A stretch of 29,950 bases of DNA, from assembly GCA_035286585.1 (NCBI GenBank), contig DATEDC010000114.1:1-29950 (forward strand), written 5' to 3'. The notes beneath the pieces were generated by a model. That model was not told the origin of the DNA. It did no database searches and saw only the letters and a list, made by a program, of their open reading frames with translations. Source of the stretch: DSOS01 sp035286585 (GTDB lineage Bacteria > Chloroflexota > Anaerolineae > Anaerolineales > UBA4823). Of this stretch, positions 6,794 to 13,791 are shown in pieces. Position 1 is the first letter of the stretch. Each line of letters begins with the position of its first letter. A program made the position numbers and the translations under genes.

Positions 6794-7435
6794 TCAGAGA
6801 ACCACCAATCCCTGCCTGACGCCCTGGCGAACAGCCTCGGTGCGGCTGGCTACCCCCAGCTTGGAATAGACCGAGGAGATATGAAACTTGACCGTATGCT
6901 CGCTGATGCCCAGGGCGGAGGCGATCTGCTTATTCGCCAATCCCTGCGCCAGCAGTTGGAGCACCTGGGCTTCGCGTTCGGTGAGCGGCTCGGCGGGCAG
7001 GTCTGCCAGCGCCTCCCCGGCGAGGCTTTCAAGTTCGGGCAGGCGGATGAAGAGCGGCTCCAGCAAGGAGGGCGCGCCGGCGATCAGGCCTTCTTGCAGG
7101 GCGTGGAGTGCCGCCACCAGCTCCTCGGTAGTGCACTCCAGGGGTAAGACGCCCCAGGGATGCGGGGATAGCCTGGCGGCCAGGCGGGATACCCGGCTTT
7201 CGTCGGAGACCAGGAAGAGCACCCCGACTGCCTGGGCGGGCTGAAGAGCGTTTCTCAACTCAGCGGGCGAGACCATATCGGCGGCCAGCAGCAATATGTC
7301 CGTTTCGGCGGGGAGGGGGAGAACGTCCCCTAGAGCTGCACCCTGGGCGATCACCTCGACGCTTTCGCTGGTGGAGAGCAAGGCGACCAGGCCGGCGCGC
7401 AACGCCAGGGCCGGCGCCACCAGAACCACCTGCAT
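6794..7435 (-). CDS. LuxR/NarL-family regulator with degenerate receiver domain
   Basis: The 213-residue protein has the size and layout of NarL/FixJ response regulators. Its C-terminal LuxR helix-turn-helix (about 150-208) is intact: LTEREAQVLQLLAQGLANKQIASALGIS in consecutive segments, then HTVKFHISSVYSKLGV. The N-terminal receiver lacks the phosphorylation apparatus. The acidic pair after strand 1 is replaced (VVLVAPALA), the phospho-acceptor aspartate after strand 3 is alanine (DILLLAAD), and the conserved lysine is missing (VLPLECT). It should therefore act without phosphorylation, perhaps through ligand or protein contact. Its ATG overlaps the stop codon of the upstream protease gene by one base, indicating coupling. 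Confidence 0.85.
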   Translation of the reverse strand: MQVVLVAPALALRAGLVALLSTSESVEVIAQGAALGDVLPLPAETDILLLAADMVSPAELRNALQPAQAVGVLFLVSDESRVSRLAARLSPHPWGVLPLECTTEELVAALHALQEGLIAGAPSLLEPLFIRLPELESLAGEALADLPAEPLTEREAQVLQLLAQGLANKQIASALGISEHTVKFHISSVYSKLGVASRTEAVRQGVRQGLVVL

Positions 7436-8052
7436 CAGGCAGCGACCTCCAGGCGCTCGCCCAGGGCTTCGGAAACAAACAGTTCGACCAGGTGGCTGGG
7501 GATGGCCACCCCTAAATCCCCGCCGATGATCATGGTGTTGATCCCGATCACGCCGCCGATGGCGTTGACCAGCGGTCCGCCGGAGTTGCCTGGCGCCAGT
7601 ACGACGTCCGAACGGATCACAGGCACCGTTCCCCGCTTTCCTTGCGTTTGGGCGTTGCCCAAGCCGCTAATGATCCCGCCGGTGACCGCGCCGCGCTGGC
7701 CCCAGGGATGTCCGATCGCCATAACGATTTGGCCAACCTGCAAGCCGCGCGAATCAGCCACCAGGGCAGGCGGAAGATGGGGCGCTTCAACCTGCAGCAG
7801 GGCCAGGTCGATCTCCGGCTCTTGGGCGACCAAGCGGGCGGGCAGATCCTGCCCGTCCGGCAGCGTAACGTGGTGGCGCCTGCCGTGGGCGATAACGTGA
7901 TAATTGGTGACCAGGTAGCCGTCAGGGCGCCAGGCGACGCCCGACCCAGCCCCGCGGCGACCGTTGTGGACCATCACCAGGCTGCGCTGGATACGCCGGA
8001 CAACTTCCGCCTGCGCATCGGCAATCCAGTTTGTCAGATCGAATGCGTTCAT
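7435..8052 (-). CDS. Trypsin-like serine protease without PDZ domain (HtrA/DegP-like)
   Basis: The 205-residue protein is essentially one S1C-type protease domain with catalytic H52 (TNYHVI), D82 (EIDLALLQ) and S157 (APGNSGGPLVN). There is no signal peptide, transmembrane segment or PDZ domain, unlike classical periplasmic DegP or DegS, so a cytoplasmic location is likely. The gene lies 16 bases after the other protease gene of the operon and overlaps the luxR-type gene by one base. Its role may be protein quality control or regulated cleavage of a partner; no substrate can be read from the sequence. Confidence 0.87.
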   Translation of the reverse strand: MNAFDLTNWIADAQAEVVRRIQRSLVMVHNGRRGAGSGVAWRPDGYLVTNYHVIAHGRRHHVTLPDGQDLPARLVAQEPEIDLALLQVEAPHLPPALVADSRGLQVGQIVMAIGHPWGQRGAVTGGIISGLGNAQTQGKRGTVPVIRSDVVLAPGNSGGPLVNAIGGVIGINTMIIGGDLGVAIPSHLVELFVSEALGERLEVAA

Positions 8053-8068
8053 ACCATTCCGTTCCGGG

Positions 8069-8974
8069 CTATTTTCGCACCCCTATTGTAACCGTTATCG
8101 TCGCCGGGCTGCCGCCCCGCAGAACTTGAATGGGGGTGGCTTTGCCCACCACCTCGCCGGTCAGGGAGGCGAGCAGCTCATCGGGGTCCGCCACCGGCTG
8201 ACCGGCGATGGCGACAATAATATCACCGACCAGTAAACCACCTCCTTCGGCAGGGCTGCCCGATTCCACGCCGACCAGCAGCAAACCCGAAGCCTGCTGG
8301 CGCCCGAGCGCGCTTTGCTGGGCGGGCAGGATGGGCACAGGCTGGCTGCGCACGCCCAGGAAGCCGCGCTGGATGTGCCCGTGCTTTTCCAGGGCCTGGG
8401 CTATCTGCCAGGCTAAGGAGACCGGGATCGCCAGGGAAGCGCCGCGCGCCAGGCCGGAGGTGTTCAGGCCGACAATGCGCCCGGCGGTATCGACCAGCGG
8501 GCCGCCGGAGAAGCCGGGATAGGGGATGGCGTCCGTCCGCAGGTAGCGTTCGAGCAATCCGCCGCGCCCGGTGCGCACCGGCCCACCGATGGCGCTGACC
8601 ACGCCCAGGCTGGCCTGGATGCCTTCGGCGGAGGGCCGGCCCAAGGCCAGCACGAGCTGCCCCACCCGGGCGTCCTGAGCTGCGGGCGTGGCGACCGAGG
8701 CTGCCGGGCTGCTCAGGCGCAGCAAGGCCAGGTCATTACCCGGATCGCGCCCTGCCACACTGGCGGCTTTCTCCGTGCCATCCGGGAGCATCACCGTGAT
8801 CTCGTCATCGCGCTCGACCACGTGATCCGCGGTGAGCACCAGGTCGGGGGCATAAGCGATGCCGCTGGCGGGCAGGCGCCGGCGTGCGTTCACCAGCAAA
8901 GTGGCGGCGCCCGCGGCTTCCACCGCGGCTACCATCGCCTCCGAGAGAGCGTTGAGGGGGTTTTGTTCCATCAT
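8069..8974 (-). CDS. HtrA-like serine protease with C-terminal PDZ domain
   Basis: The 301-residue protein has a trypsin-like domain with H51 (LTADHVV), D81 (GNDLALLRL) and S156 (YPGFSGGPLVD), then a PDZ domain at about 200-298 (GFLGV, SPAEGGGLLVGDIIVAIAGQPV). HtrA proteases degrade or refold damaged proteins, with PDZ-controlled activation. No N-terminal signal or membrane anchor is visible, which is unusual for a DegP relative and suggests cytoplasmic action. GGAGGAAA precedes the ATG; ATG 8971 is an equally possible start. It is the first gene of a three-gene operon with a second protease and a LuxR-type regulator. Confidence 0.88.
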   Translation of the reverse strand: MMEQNPLNALSEAMVAAVEAAGAATLLVNARRRLPASGIAYAPDLVLTADHVVERDDEITVMLPDGTEKAASVAGRDPGNDLALLRLSSPAASVATPAAQDARVGQLVLALGRPSAEGIQASLGVVSAIGGPVRTGRGGLLERYLRTDAIPYPGFSGGPLVDTAGRIVGLNTSGLARGASLAIPVSLAWQIAQALEKHGHIQRGFLGVRSQPVPILPAQQSALGRQQASGLLLVGVESGSPAEGGGLLVGDIIVAIAGQPVADPDELLASLTGEVVGKATPIQVLRGGSPATITVTIGVRK

Positions 8975-9000
8975 TCAGTTTCCTCCATATAACGTAAACC

Positions 9001-9060
9001 TGTCAGGTCTTGCTTGACGACGTCAGGTCTTGCTTGACGACGTCAGGTCTTACTTGACGA
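9001..9060. repeat. Three tandem 20-bp repeats upstream of the protease operon
   Basis: The unit CGTCAGGTCTTGCTTGACGA is repeated three times head to tail (9001-9020, 9021-9040, 9041-9060), with one mismatch in the first copy and one in the third. Each unit contains an inverted repeat CGTCA-N9-TGACG. A 20-bp period, about two helical turns, would place bound dimers on the same DNA face. They lie 27-86 bases upstream of the protease start. Confidence 0.8.
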
Positions 9061-9108
9061 CAAACATAGTTTACCAATAGCAAGCCAGGCGCGCATCGCC
9101 AAAAGGAG

Positions 9109-9122
9109 CAGGTGCTCACCTG
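9109..9122. repeat. Short perfect palindrome CAGGTG-CT-CACCTG
   Basis: A 14-base palindrome lies between the protease operon and the end of the cox-type operon. Its loop is too short for a good hairpin, so an operator is possible. Apart from this, the tandem repeats and the hairpin at 9182-9201, I see nothing in 8975-9210. Confidence 0.35.
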
Positions 9123-9181
9123 GAAATTCGGGCAGGTGGCAGTGCTCTCAGCTTTTGGGAGCGGCCTGGCAAGCCGTATCG

Positions 9182-9201
9182 GCCCTGTCAGGTGCCAGGG
9201 C
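9182..9201 (-). terminator. Hairpin after the cox-type operon
   Basis: GCCCTG and CAGGGC form a short stem ten bases past the XdhC stop codon on the minus strand. No T tract follows, so it may be a weak or factor-assisted terminator or a transcript-end stabiliser. Confidence 0.35.
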
Positions 9202-9210
9202 ACTGTTTAG

Positions 9211-10281
9211 CTAGTTTCGCTGCTCCGGCCCGCCAATCTGATCTGCCCCCCGCCAGGCGGCGATGATCTCAGCCATGATGGATAAGGCTATTTCTTCGGG
9301 CGTTGTGGCTTGAATGTCCAGGCCGATCGGCGCGTGCAGGCGATTGAGCTGGATTTCTGTCAGCCCCGCCTCCAGTAATCGCTGGCGACGCCTGGCGTGT
9401 GTTTTTGTGCTGCCCAATGCGCCCACGTAAAAAGCCGGGCTGCGCAGTGCGACGATCAAGGCCGGGTCGTCCAGTTTGGGGTCGTGGGTGAGCACCGCGA
9501 CAGCGGAAGACCGGTTCAGCCCAACATCCGACAGAGCCTGATCAGGCCAGGCCTGTATCAAGCGGTCGACATTCGGAAAGCGCGTCTGGCTGCCGAAGCT
9601 CCGGCGAGGGTCAACAACAATGGTGCGAAAACCCATCACCCTGGCGATATCCGCCAGCGCGATCGAGATATGGACGCCACCCACGATCACCAGAACTGGC
9701 GAAGGCAGGATGACGTCTACGAAAATATCGACCTCTCCTGACGTCTGAACAGATGGGAGCGTTTTCACCATGGGCTTTCCCGCCTCGTACGCCATTCGCG
9801 CCACTCCCGGAGCGGCTTCATCCAGGCCATCTCCGAGCGTCCCGAGGATGGAACCATCCTCCATCCATACAATCGTGCGCCCGAGCTGTTCCCTTTTACC
9901 TCGAATGATCGTCAGCGTGAGGACAGATTTCTCCTGTTGAATGGCCGCGGAAACGGCTGAGTACAAGTCCATAGCCAAAGGATTGACAAAGACATCAATT
10001 GTCCCACCGCACGCCAATCCAACCTGCCAGGCGGTCTCATCCGCAACGCCGAAGTGTAAAAGTTGGGGAATACCTGTCCTCATTACTTCCAGGCTGGCTT
10101 CTACAACCGCGCCCTCGACGCAACCACCGCTGACCGAACCAATGATCGCGCCTTGCGCCGCAACCCCCATTTTAGAACCCGCGCCGCGCGGCGCGGAACC
10201 CCATGTTTGGATAACAGTGGCAATCGCAATCGATTGACCAGCTTTTATCCATTGATCGAGATCGTTAAGGATATCTTTCAT
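9211..10281 (-). CDS. XdhC/CoxI family molybdenum-enzyme maturation protein
   Basis: The 356-residue protein has the XdhC layout. An N-terminal XdhC_CoxI domain holds SVSGGCVEG (49-57, including the conserved C54). A C-terminal Rossmann-like domain (about 190-350) has VLVIVGGVHISIALADIA, VVDPRRSFG, a VLTHDPKLDD segment and YVGALGSTKTHARR. XdhC-type proteins bind the molybdenum cofactor and help install its sulfur ligand before insertion into xanthine-dehydrogenase-family enzymes. It is the last gene of the cox-type operon, overlapping the CoxE-like gene by four bases (ATGA). Its presence agrees with a mono-oxo/sulfido Mo enzyme encoded upstream. Confidence 0.88.
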   Translation of the reverse strand: MKDILNDLDQWIKAGQSIAIATVIQTWGSAPRGAGSKMGVAAQGAIIGSVSGGCVEGAVVEASLEVMRTGIPQLLHFGVADETAWQVGLACGGTIDVFVNPLAMDLYSAVSAAIQQEKSVLTLTIIRGKREQLGRTIVWMEDGSILGTLGDGLDEAAPGVARMAYEAGKPMVKTLPSVQTSGEVDIFVDVILPSPVLVIVGGVHISIALADIARVMGFRTIVVDPRRSFGSQTRFPNVDRLIQAWPDQALSDVGLNRSSAVAVLTHDPKLDDPALIVALRSPAFYVGALGSTKTHARRRQRLLEAGLTEIQLNRLHAPIGLDIQATTPEEIALSIMAEIIAAWRGADQIGGPEQRN

Positions 10282-11471
10282 CTTCTTCTACTCAGCGAAG
10301 CCAGGTGACCAGCCAGATCCTCCAGGCTGGCAAGGTTATGGACGGGCAAGAAATCGTCCGTAAATGGAAGGGCGGTTTGCATGCCGCGGGTGAGAGGCTC
10401 GTAGACTGGTGAACCTAGCAGTGGATTGAGCCAGATCAGGCGATAGCAACTGCGCTGAAGGCGACTCATTTCTCGTCGCAACAGGTCCATGTCTCCGCGG
10501 TCCCAACCGTCGCTGATGATCAGGACTACCGCGCCTCGCCCTAATACCCTGCGTCCCCAGATAAAGTTAAAGTCCTTCAGCGACTCGCCGGTACGGGTGC
10601 CTCCCGCCCAGTCTAGGACAACCTGGGAGACATCGCCCAACGCCCGATCGATAACCCTGTTTTTCAGCTGCCTGGTAATCCTTGTCAGGCGGGTGCTGAA
10701 GACGAACGCCTCCACCGGCTGGTTGAGAGAATGGGCCAATCCATAGATAAAGTGTAACAAGAGCCGTGTGTAGCGCTCCATGGAGCCGCTGATATCCGCG
10801 ATAATGACCAACGGGCGAGGCTTATATTTCGGCTCCCGCCTGGCCCAGACGAGCACCTCCCCCCCGTGCTTATAAATTTTTCGCAGCGTTCGGCGCAGGT
10901 CGATCCTGTGCCCGTTCCCCGGACGCCTCCTGCGGGTACGCCTTACGCCCAATCGTATGGCGAGCTGCTGCATCAACCTTCTTATGGACTCAATTTCTTC
11001 TGCGTTCAATTCTGCAAAATCCTTTAACCGCAACACCTCCCGGTCACTGTAGGTCTTGGTAATCTCGATGACTGTCCTCTCAGACATTTCAGCTGAATCG
11101 CGCTCGCCTTCATTTTGAGCAGATACTTCTGCTTGGGTCAGGGGCGGCGGGATAACCAGCGGCTCGGCTGGTTTTTCCTTGATTAAGGAGACGATATCGA
11201 GAGCCTCCCAGCGCTCAACCGGCTTACGCCAAAACAATTCAAAGGCCCGATCAAACAAGGGAATATCGGCGTGCCTGTGAACCAGCAGGCTACGAGCGGT
11301 ATGGTAGAAATCCTCCCTGCGATTGATATCGATCAAGTCAAGCGCCTGGACGAGATCGATCATCCGGCCTGGATTGACATCTAATCCCAATCCGCGCAAG
11401 ACGCGCCCAAATATAATCAAATTGTGCAGGAAATACCCGGATTCATTATCTCCCAAAGAGACAGCCTCCAT
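10278..11471 (-). CDS. coxE: CoxE-like VWA-domain protein
   Basis: The 397-residue protein has a C-terminal von Willebrand A domain whose MIDAS motif is D226-I-S-G-S230, preceded by a basic linker (RRTRRRRPGNGHR). The N-terminal NLIIFGRVLRGLGLDV segment is typical of the CoxE/YeaD VWA family. CoxE works with the MoxR-type ATPase CoxD in building the Mo/Cu active site of CO dehydrogenase. ATG 11471 is preferred because CAGGGAAAG precedes it. A GTG at 11507 would overlap the MoxR gene by 14 bases and add 12 residues. The downstream XdhC gene overlaps it by four bases. Confidence 0.87.
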   Translation of the reverse strand: MEAVSLGDNESGYFLHNLIIFGRVLRGLGLDVNPGRMIDLVQALDLIDINRREDFYHTARSLLVHRHADIPLFDRAFELFWRKPVERWEALDIVSLIKEKPAEPLVIPPPLTQAEVSAQNEGERDSAEMSERTVIEITKTYSDREVLRLKDFAELNAEEIESIRRLMQQLAIRLGVRRTRRRRPGNGHRIDLRRTLRKIYKHGGEVLVWARREPKYKPRPLVIIADISGSMERYTRLLLHFIYGLAHSLNQPVEAFVFSTRLTRITRQLKNRVIDRALGDVSQVVLDWAGGTRTGESLKDFNFIWGRRVLGRGAVVLIISDGWDRGDMDLLRREMSRLQRSCYRLIWLNPLLGSPVYEPLTRGMQTALPFTDDFLPVHNLASLEDLAGHLASLSRRR

Positions 11472-11493
11472 CTTTCCCTGTCCCCTGTTGCCC

Positions 11494-12387
11494 TTAATTT
11501 CCTTCACGTACTTCTACGCGTGCCAGAATCGCTTTTACCTGCTCGTTCGTGACCTTTTCGATATCATCCTGATATTTCAAGATCACACCCAGGGTTTCTT
11601 CTACGATGGCTGGATCGAGGCGCTTCTGATCTAAAGCAACCAGCGCGGTCGTCCAGTCCAGCGTCTCTGCCACGCCAGGTATTTTATACAAATCTACTCT
11701 GCGCAATTCCTGGATAAAGGCTGTGATCTGGCGGGCCAATTTGGGCGGCGCGTTGGGTACCTTTGCCCGGACAATCTCGTATTCTTTTTCAAAAGAAGGA
11801 TAATCTATCCAGAAATATAAGCATCGCCGTTTGAGAGCGTCGTGGACCTCGCGGGTTCGATTCGAGGTGATGACGACAAAAGGAGGGCGATCGGCTTTTA
11901 TGGTGCCGATCTCCGGGATCGTGATCTGAAAATCTGACAGTATCTCCAGTAAAAAAGCCTCGAACTCCTCATCGCTGCGGTCAATCTCATCGACGAGCAA
12001 GACGACCTGGTTTTCGCGGGAATTTTCTATTGCCTGCAATAAGGGCCTCTGGAGCAGAAATTCGCGACTGAACAATTCTGACTCCGAGATTCGATCTCCG
12101 CGCGCTTCCATGAGGCGAATATTCATCATCTGGCGCGTATAGTTCCATTCATAAACTGCATGGTGGACGTCCAACCCTTCGTAGCATTGCAGGCGAATAA
12201 GCTCTGTTTCGAAGATATCTGCCATCATCTTCGCAACTTCCGTTTTACCCACGCCGGCTTCCCCTTCCAGAAAAAGCGGGCGCCCGAGTTTGTATGCCAG
12301 GTAGATGGAGGTCGCCAGGCCGCGTTCAGCAATATAAAGCCTTTCCCGGAGGGAGTTCACAAGATCGTCGATGGATTTAATGGGCAA
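11494..12387 (-). CDS. coxD: MoxR-family AAA+ ATPase (CoxD-like)
   Basis: The 297-residue protein is a single AAA+ module with Walker A GEAGVGKT (42-49), Walker B VLLVDEID (129-136) and sensor-1 VVITSN, followed by the arginine-rich RREVH-like turn (NRTREVHDALKRRC). MoxR ATPases pair with VWA proteins as metal-centre or complex-assembly chaperones; CoxD inserts sulfur and copper into the CoxL active site. The start is TTG 12387, preceded by AAAGGG seven bases upstream; no ATG fits the conserved N-terminus. It lies directly before the CoxE-like gene. Since CoxL here is form II, its client metal centre may lack copper. Confidence 0.9.
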   Translation of the reverse strand: MPIKSIDDLVNSLRERLYIAERGLATSIYLAYKLGRPLFLEGEAGVGKTEVAKMMADIFETELIRLQCYEGLDVHHAVYEWNYTRQMMNIRLMEARGDRISESELFSREFLLQRPLLQAIENSRENQVVLLVDEIDRSDEEFEAFLLEILSDFQITIPEIGTIKADRPPFVVITSNRTREVHDALKRRCLYFWIDYPSFEKEYEIVRAKVPNAPPKLARQITAFIQELRRVDLYKIPGVAETLDWTTALVALDQKRLDPAIVEETLGVILKYQDDIEKVTNEQVKAILARVEVREGN

Positions 12388-12496
12388 TTTGAACCCTTTC
12401 TAAGTCAACGGTACCATACCATCCAGACAAGGGCTGTCCAAAAAGATGCAGGGCGATTTGCTAAACCGCCACCAGCAGATTCTGCACCAGAAACTA

Positions 12497-12502
12497 ATTA
12501 TA
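12497..12502 (-). promoter_or_regulatory. Possible internal -10 element before the MoxR gene
   Basis: TATAAT on the minus strand lies just after the zinc-finger stop codon, in a 132-base gap before the TTG start. No convincing -35 is visible. It could allow separate expression of the three maturation genes. Confidence 0.3.
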
Positions 12503-12519
12503 ACGATATCCGCCTATGT

Positions 12520-12852
12520 TCACGAGAGCATAACCTGGTCGGCATAGCACCACAGCCAATCTTCGCCCTCTTCCATTGGTTTTACTACTGGGTGCTGGGT
12601 AGTCTGGTAATGCTTGGAGGCGTGCCTGTTCTTCGAGTCGTTACAGCAACCGACATGACCACACGAAAGGCAGAGCCTCAGATGGACCCACGTATCGCCG
12701 GTCGCCAGGCACTCTTCGCAACCATTTGAGCCAGGAGTGACATCCTGAATTTGATCGCGGTGGGTGCAAACTTTTGCGTCCCGCCCGCCGCCCCATATTT
12801 GCTTGCGAAGCGCCTCGCCGCTTGGTAGTTTGCGCCCGAACTGATCGCTCAT
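12520..12852 (-). CDS. UBP-type zinc finger protein
   Basis: The 110-residue protein is nearly all one ZnF-UBP domain, the fold that in eukaryotes binds the free C-terminal Gly-Gly of ubiquitin. Candidate zinc ligands are C29, C45/C48, C61/C64, C69 or C70, H77, H81 and H87, with the typical CEECLATGDTWVHLRLCL stretch in the middle. Such small ZnF-UBP proteins occur widely in bacteria without known function. It sits inside the cox-type operon between coxM and the MoxR gene. Conceivable partners are the operon proteins or a Gly-Gly-ended sulfur carrier, but neither is shown. Confidence 0.85.
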   Translation of the reverse strand: MSDQFGRKLPSGEALRKQIWGGGRDAKVCTHRDQIQDVTPGSNGCEECLATGDTWVHLRLCLSCGHVGCCNDSKNRHASKHYQTTQHPVVKPMEEGEDWLWCYADQVMLS

Positions 12853-12869
12853 AAATCCTCTTAATATTT

Positions 12870-12899
12870 ATGGCTGGGAGCGCCGGCGCCCCCAGCCAT
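12870..12899. repeat. Stable hairpin between coxM and the zinc-finger gene
   Basis: ATGGCTGGG (12870-12878) pairs with CCCAGCCAT (12891-12899), with a GC-rich inner part. No T run follows on the minus strand. It may tune expression of the downstream genes or protect the upstream message rather than terminate. Confidence 0.5.
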
Positions 12900-12921
12900 G
12901 TACCATTTTGCGATAAGCAAT

Positions 12922-13791
12922 TTACATTTGATGAGTCTGAGCCCTTTGCACAGCTGCGGACAAAGCTCGATCGACGAAAACCTTCGCCATCGATTTGCGA
13001 TATTCCACGCCTGCGTGAATATCCTCCAGGATATCATCCCCCAGGTCGTCCAAAACGACCTCGGCTGCGGCGGCAAGCATGTCGGCATTTAAGGCTTTTC
13101 CAATTAAAGCCGCTTCAACTGACGGGGCTTTCTTCGCACATGGCGTCAAGCCGCCCACTGCAACCCCTGCAGCGGTGCACGTGCCTCCTACCAGGGTGAC
13201 TACAGCAGCCGCCCCAACCATGGCATAGCGTGATGCCGGGTGAGCTAACTTGACGTAAGAAGAGCCATGACCAGCGCCGGGTGCAATTACTTCAACAGCG
13301 GTGACGATCTCGCCTTCTTGCAGCGCGGTCATTAGCAGGTCGATGAAAAAATCCGAGGCAGCCAATGTCCGACCCCCGGCAGAACCTGTGATGTGGATCT
13401 TAGCCTCCAAGGCGGTCAGCACGGTAGGCAGATCAGAGCCTGGGTCGGCGTTCGAGATGTTGCCGCCAATTGTACCCCGGTTACGTACCTGTGGGTCTCC
13501 GATCATCCCCGCGGCTTCGGATAACGCCTGCGGCACAACGCTCGAGGCTGCAATCGTGGCATGTGTGGTCAGCGCTCCAATTCGCACTGAGCCATTCCTG
13601 GTGGAAATCCCTTTCAGCTCATCTATCTTGCCGATATCGATCAGGACGCCGGGATTTGCCAGGCGGATATTCATGGCTGGGATCAGGCTGTGTCCACCGG
13701 CGAGCACTTTGGCTCCGCGGTGCTGCGCGAGCAGGGCAAGGGCTTCAGAAACTGAAGCGGCACGATAATATTCAAACTTTGGCGGATACAT
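12922..13791 (-). CDS. coxM: CoxM-type FAD-binding subunit of Mo hydroxylase
   Basis: The 289-residue protein matches the medium subunit of the CO dehydrogenase/xanthine dehydrogenase family. It has the FAD pyrophosphate motif AGGHS at 31-35 and TIGGN at 107-111, followed by the CO dehydrogenase flavoprotein C-terminal domain. It passes electrons from the iron-sulfur subunit to the acceptor, typically quinone or another membrane carrier. Its ATG overlaps the coxL stop codon as TAATG, consistent with stoichiometric translation. There is no signal peptide, so the enzyme is cytoplasmic or peripheral on the inner membrane face. Confidence 0.92.
   Translation of the reverse strand: MYPPKFEYYRAASVSEALALLAQHRGAKVLAGGHSLIPAMNIRLANPGVLIDIGKIDELKGISTRNGSVRIGALTTHATIAASSVVPQALSEAAGMIGDPQVRNRGTIGGNISNADPGSDLPTVLTALEAKIHITGSAGGRTLAASDFFIDLLMTALQEGEIVTAVEVIAPGAGHGSSYVKLAHPASRYAMVGAAAVVTLVGGTCTAAGVAVGGLTPCAKKAPSVEAALIGKALNADMLAAAAEVVLDDLGDDILEDIHAGVEYRKSMAKVFVDRALSAAVQRAQTHQM

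Noticed and set aside
9003..9203. A 66-codon minus-strand frame across the tandem repeats
   Set aside because: It is made largely of the repeats and has no ribosome site or family features.
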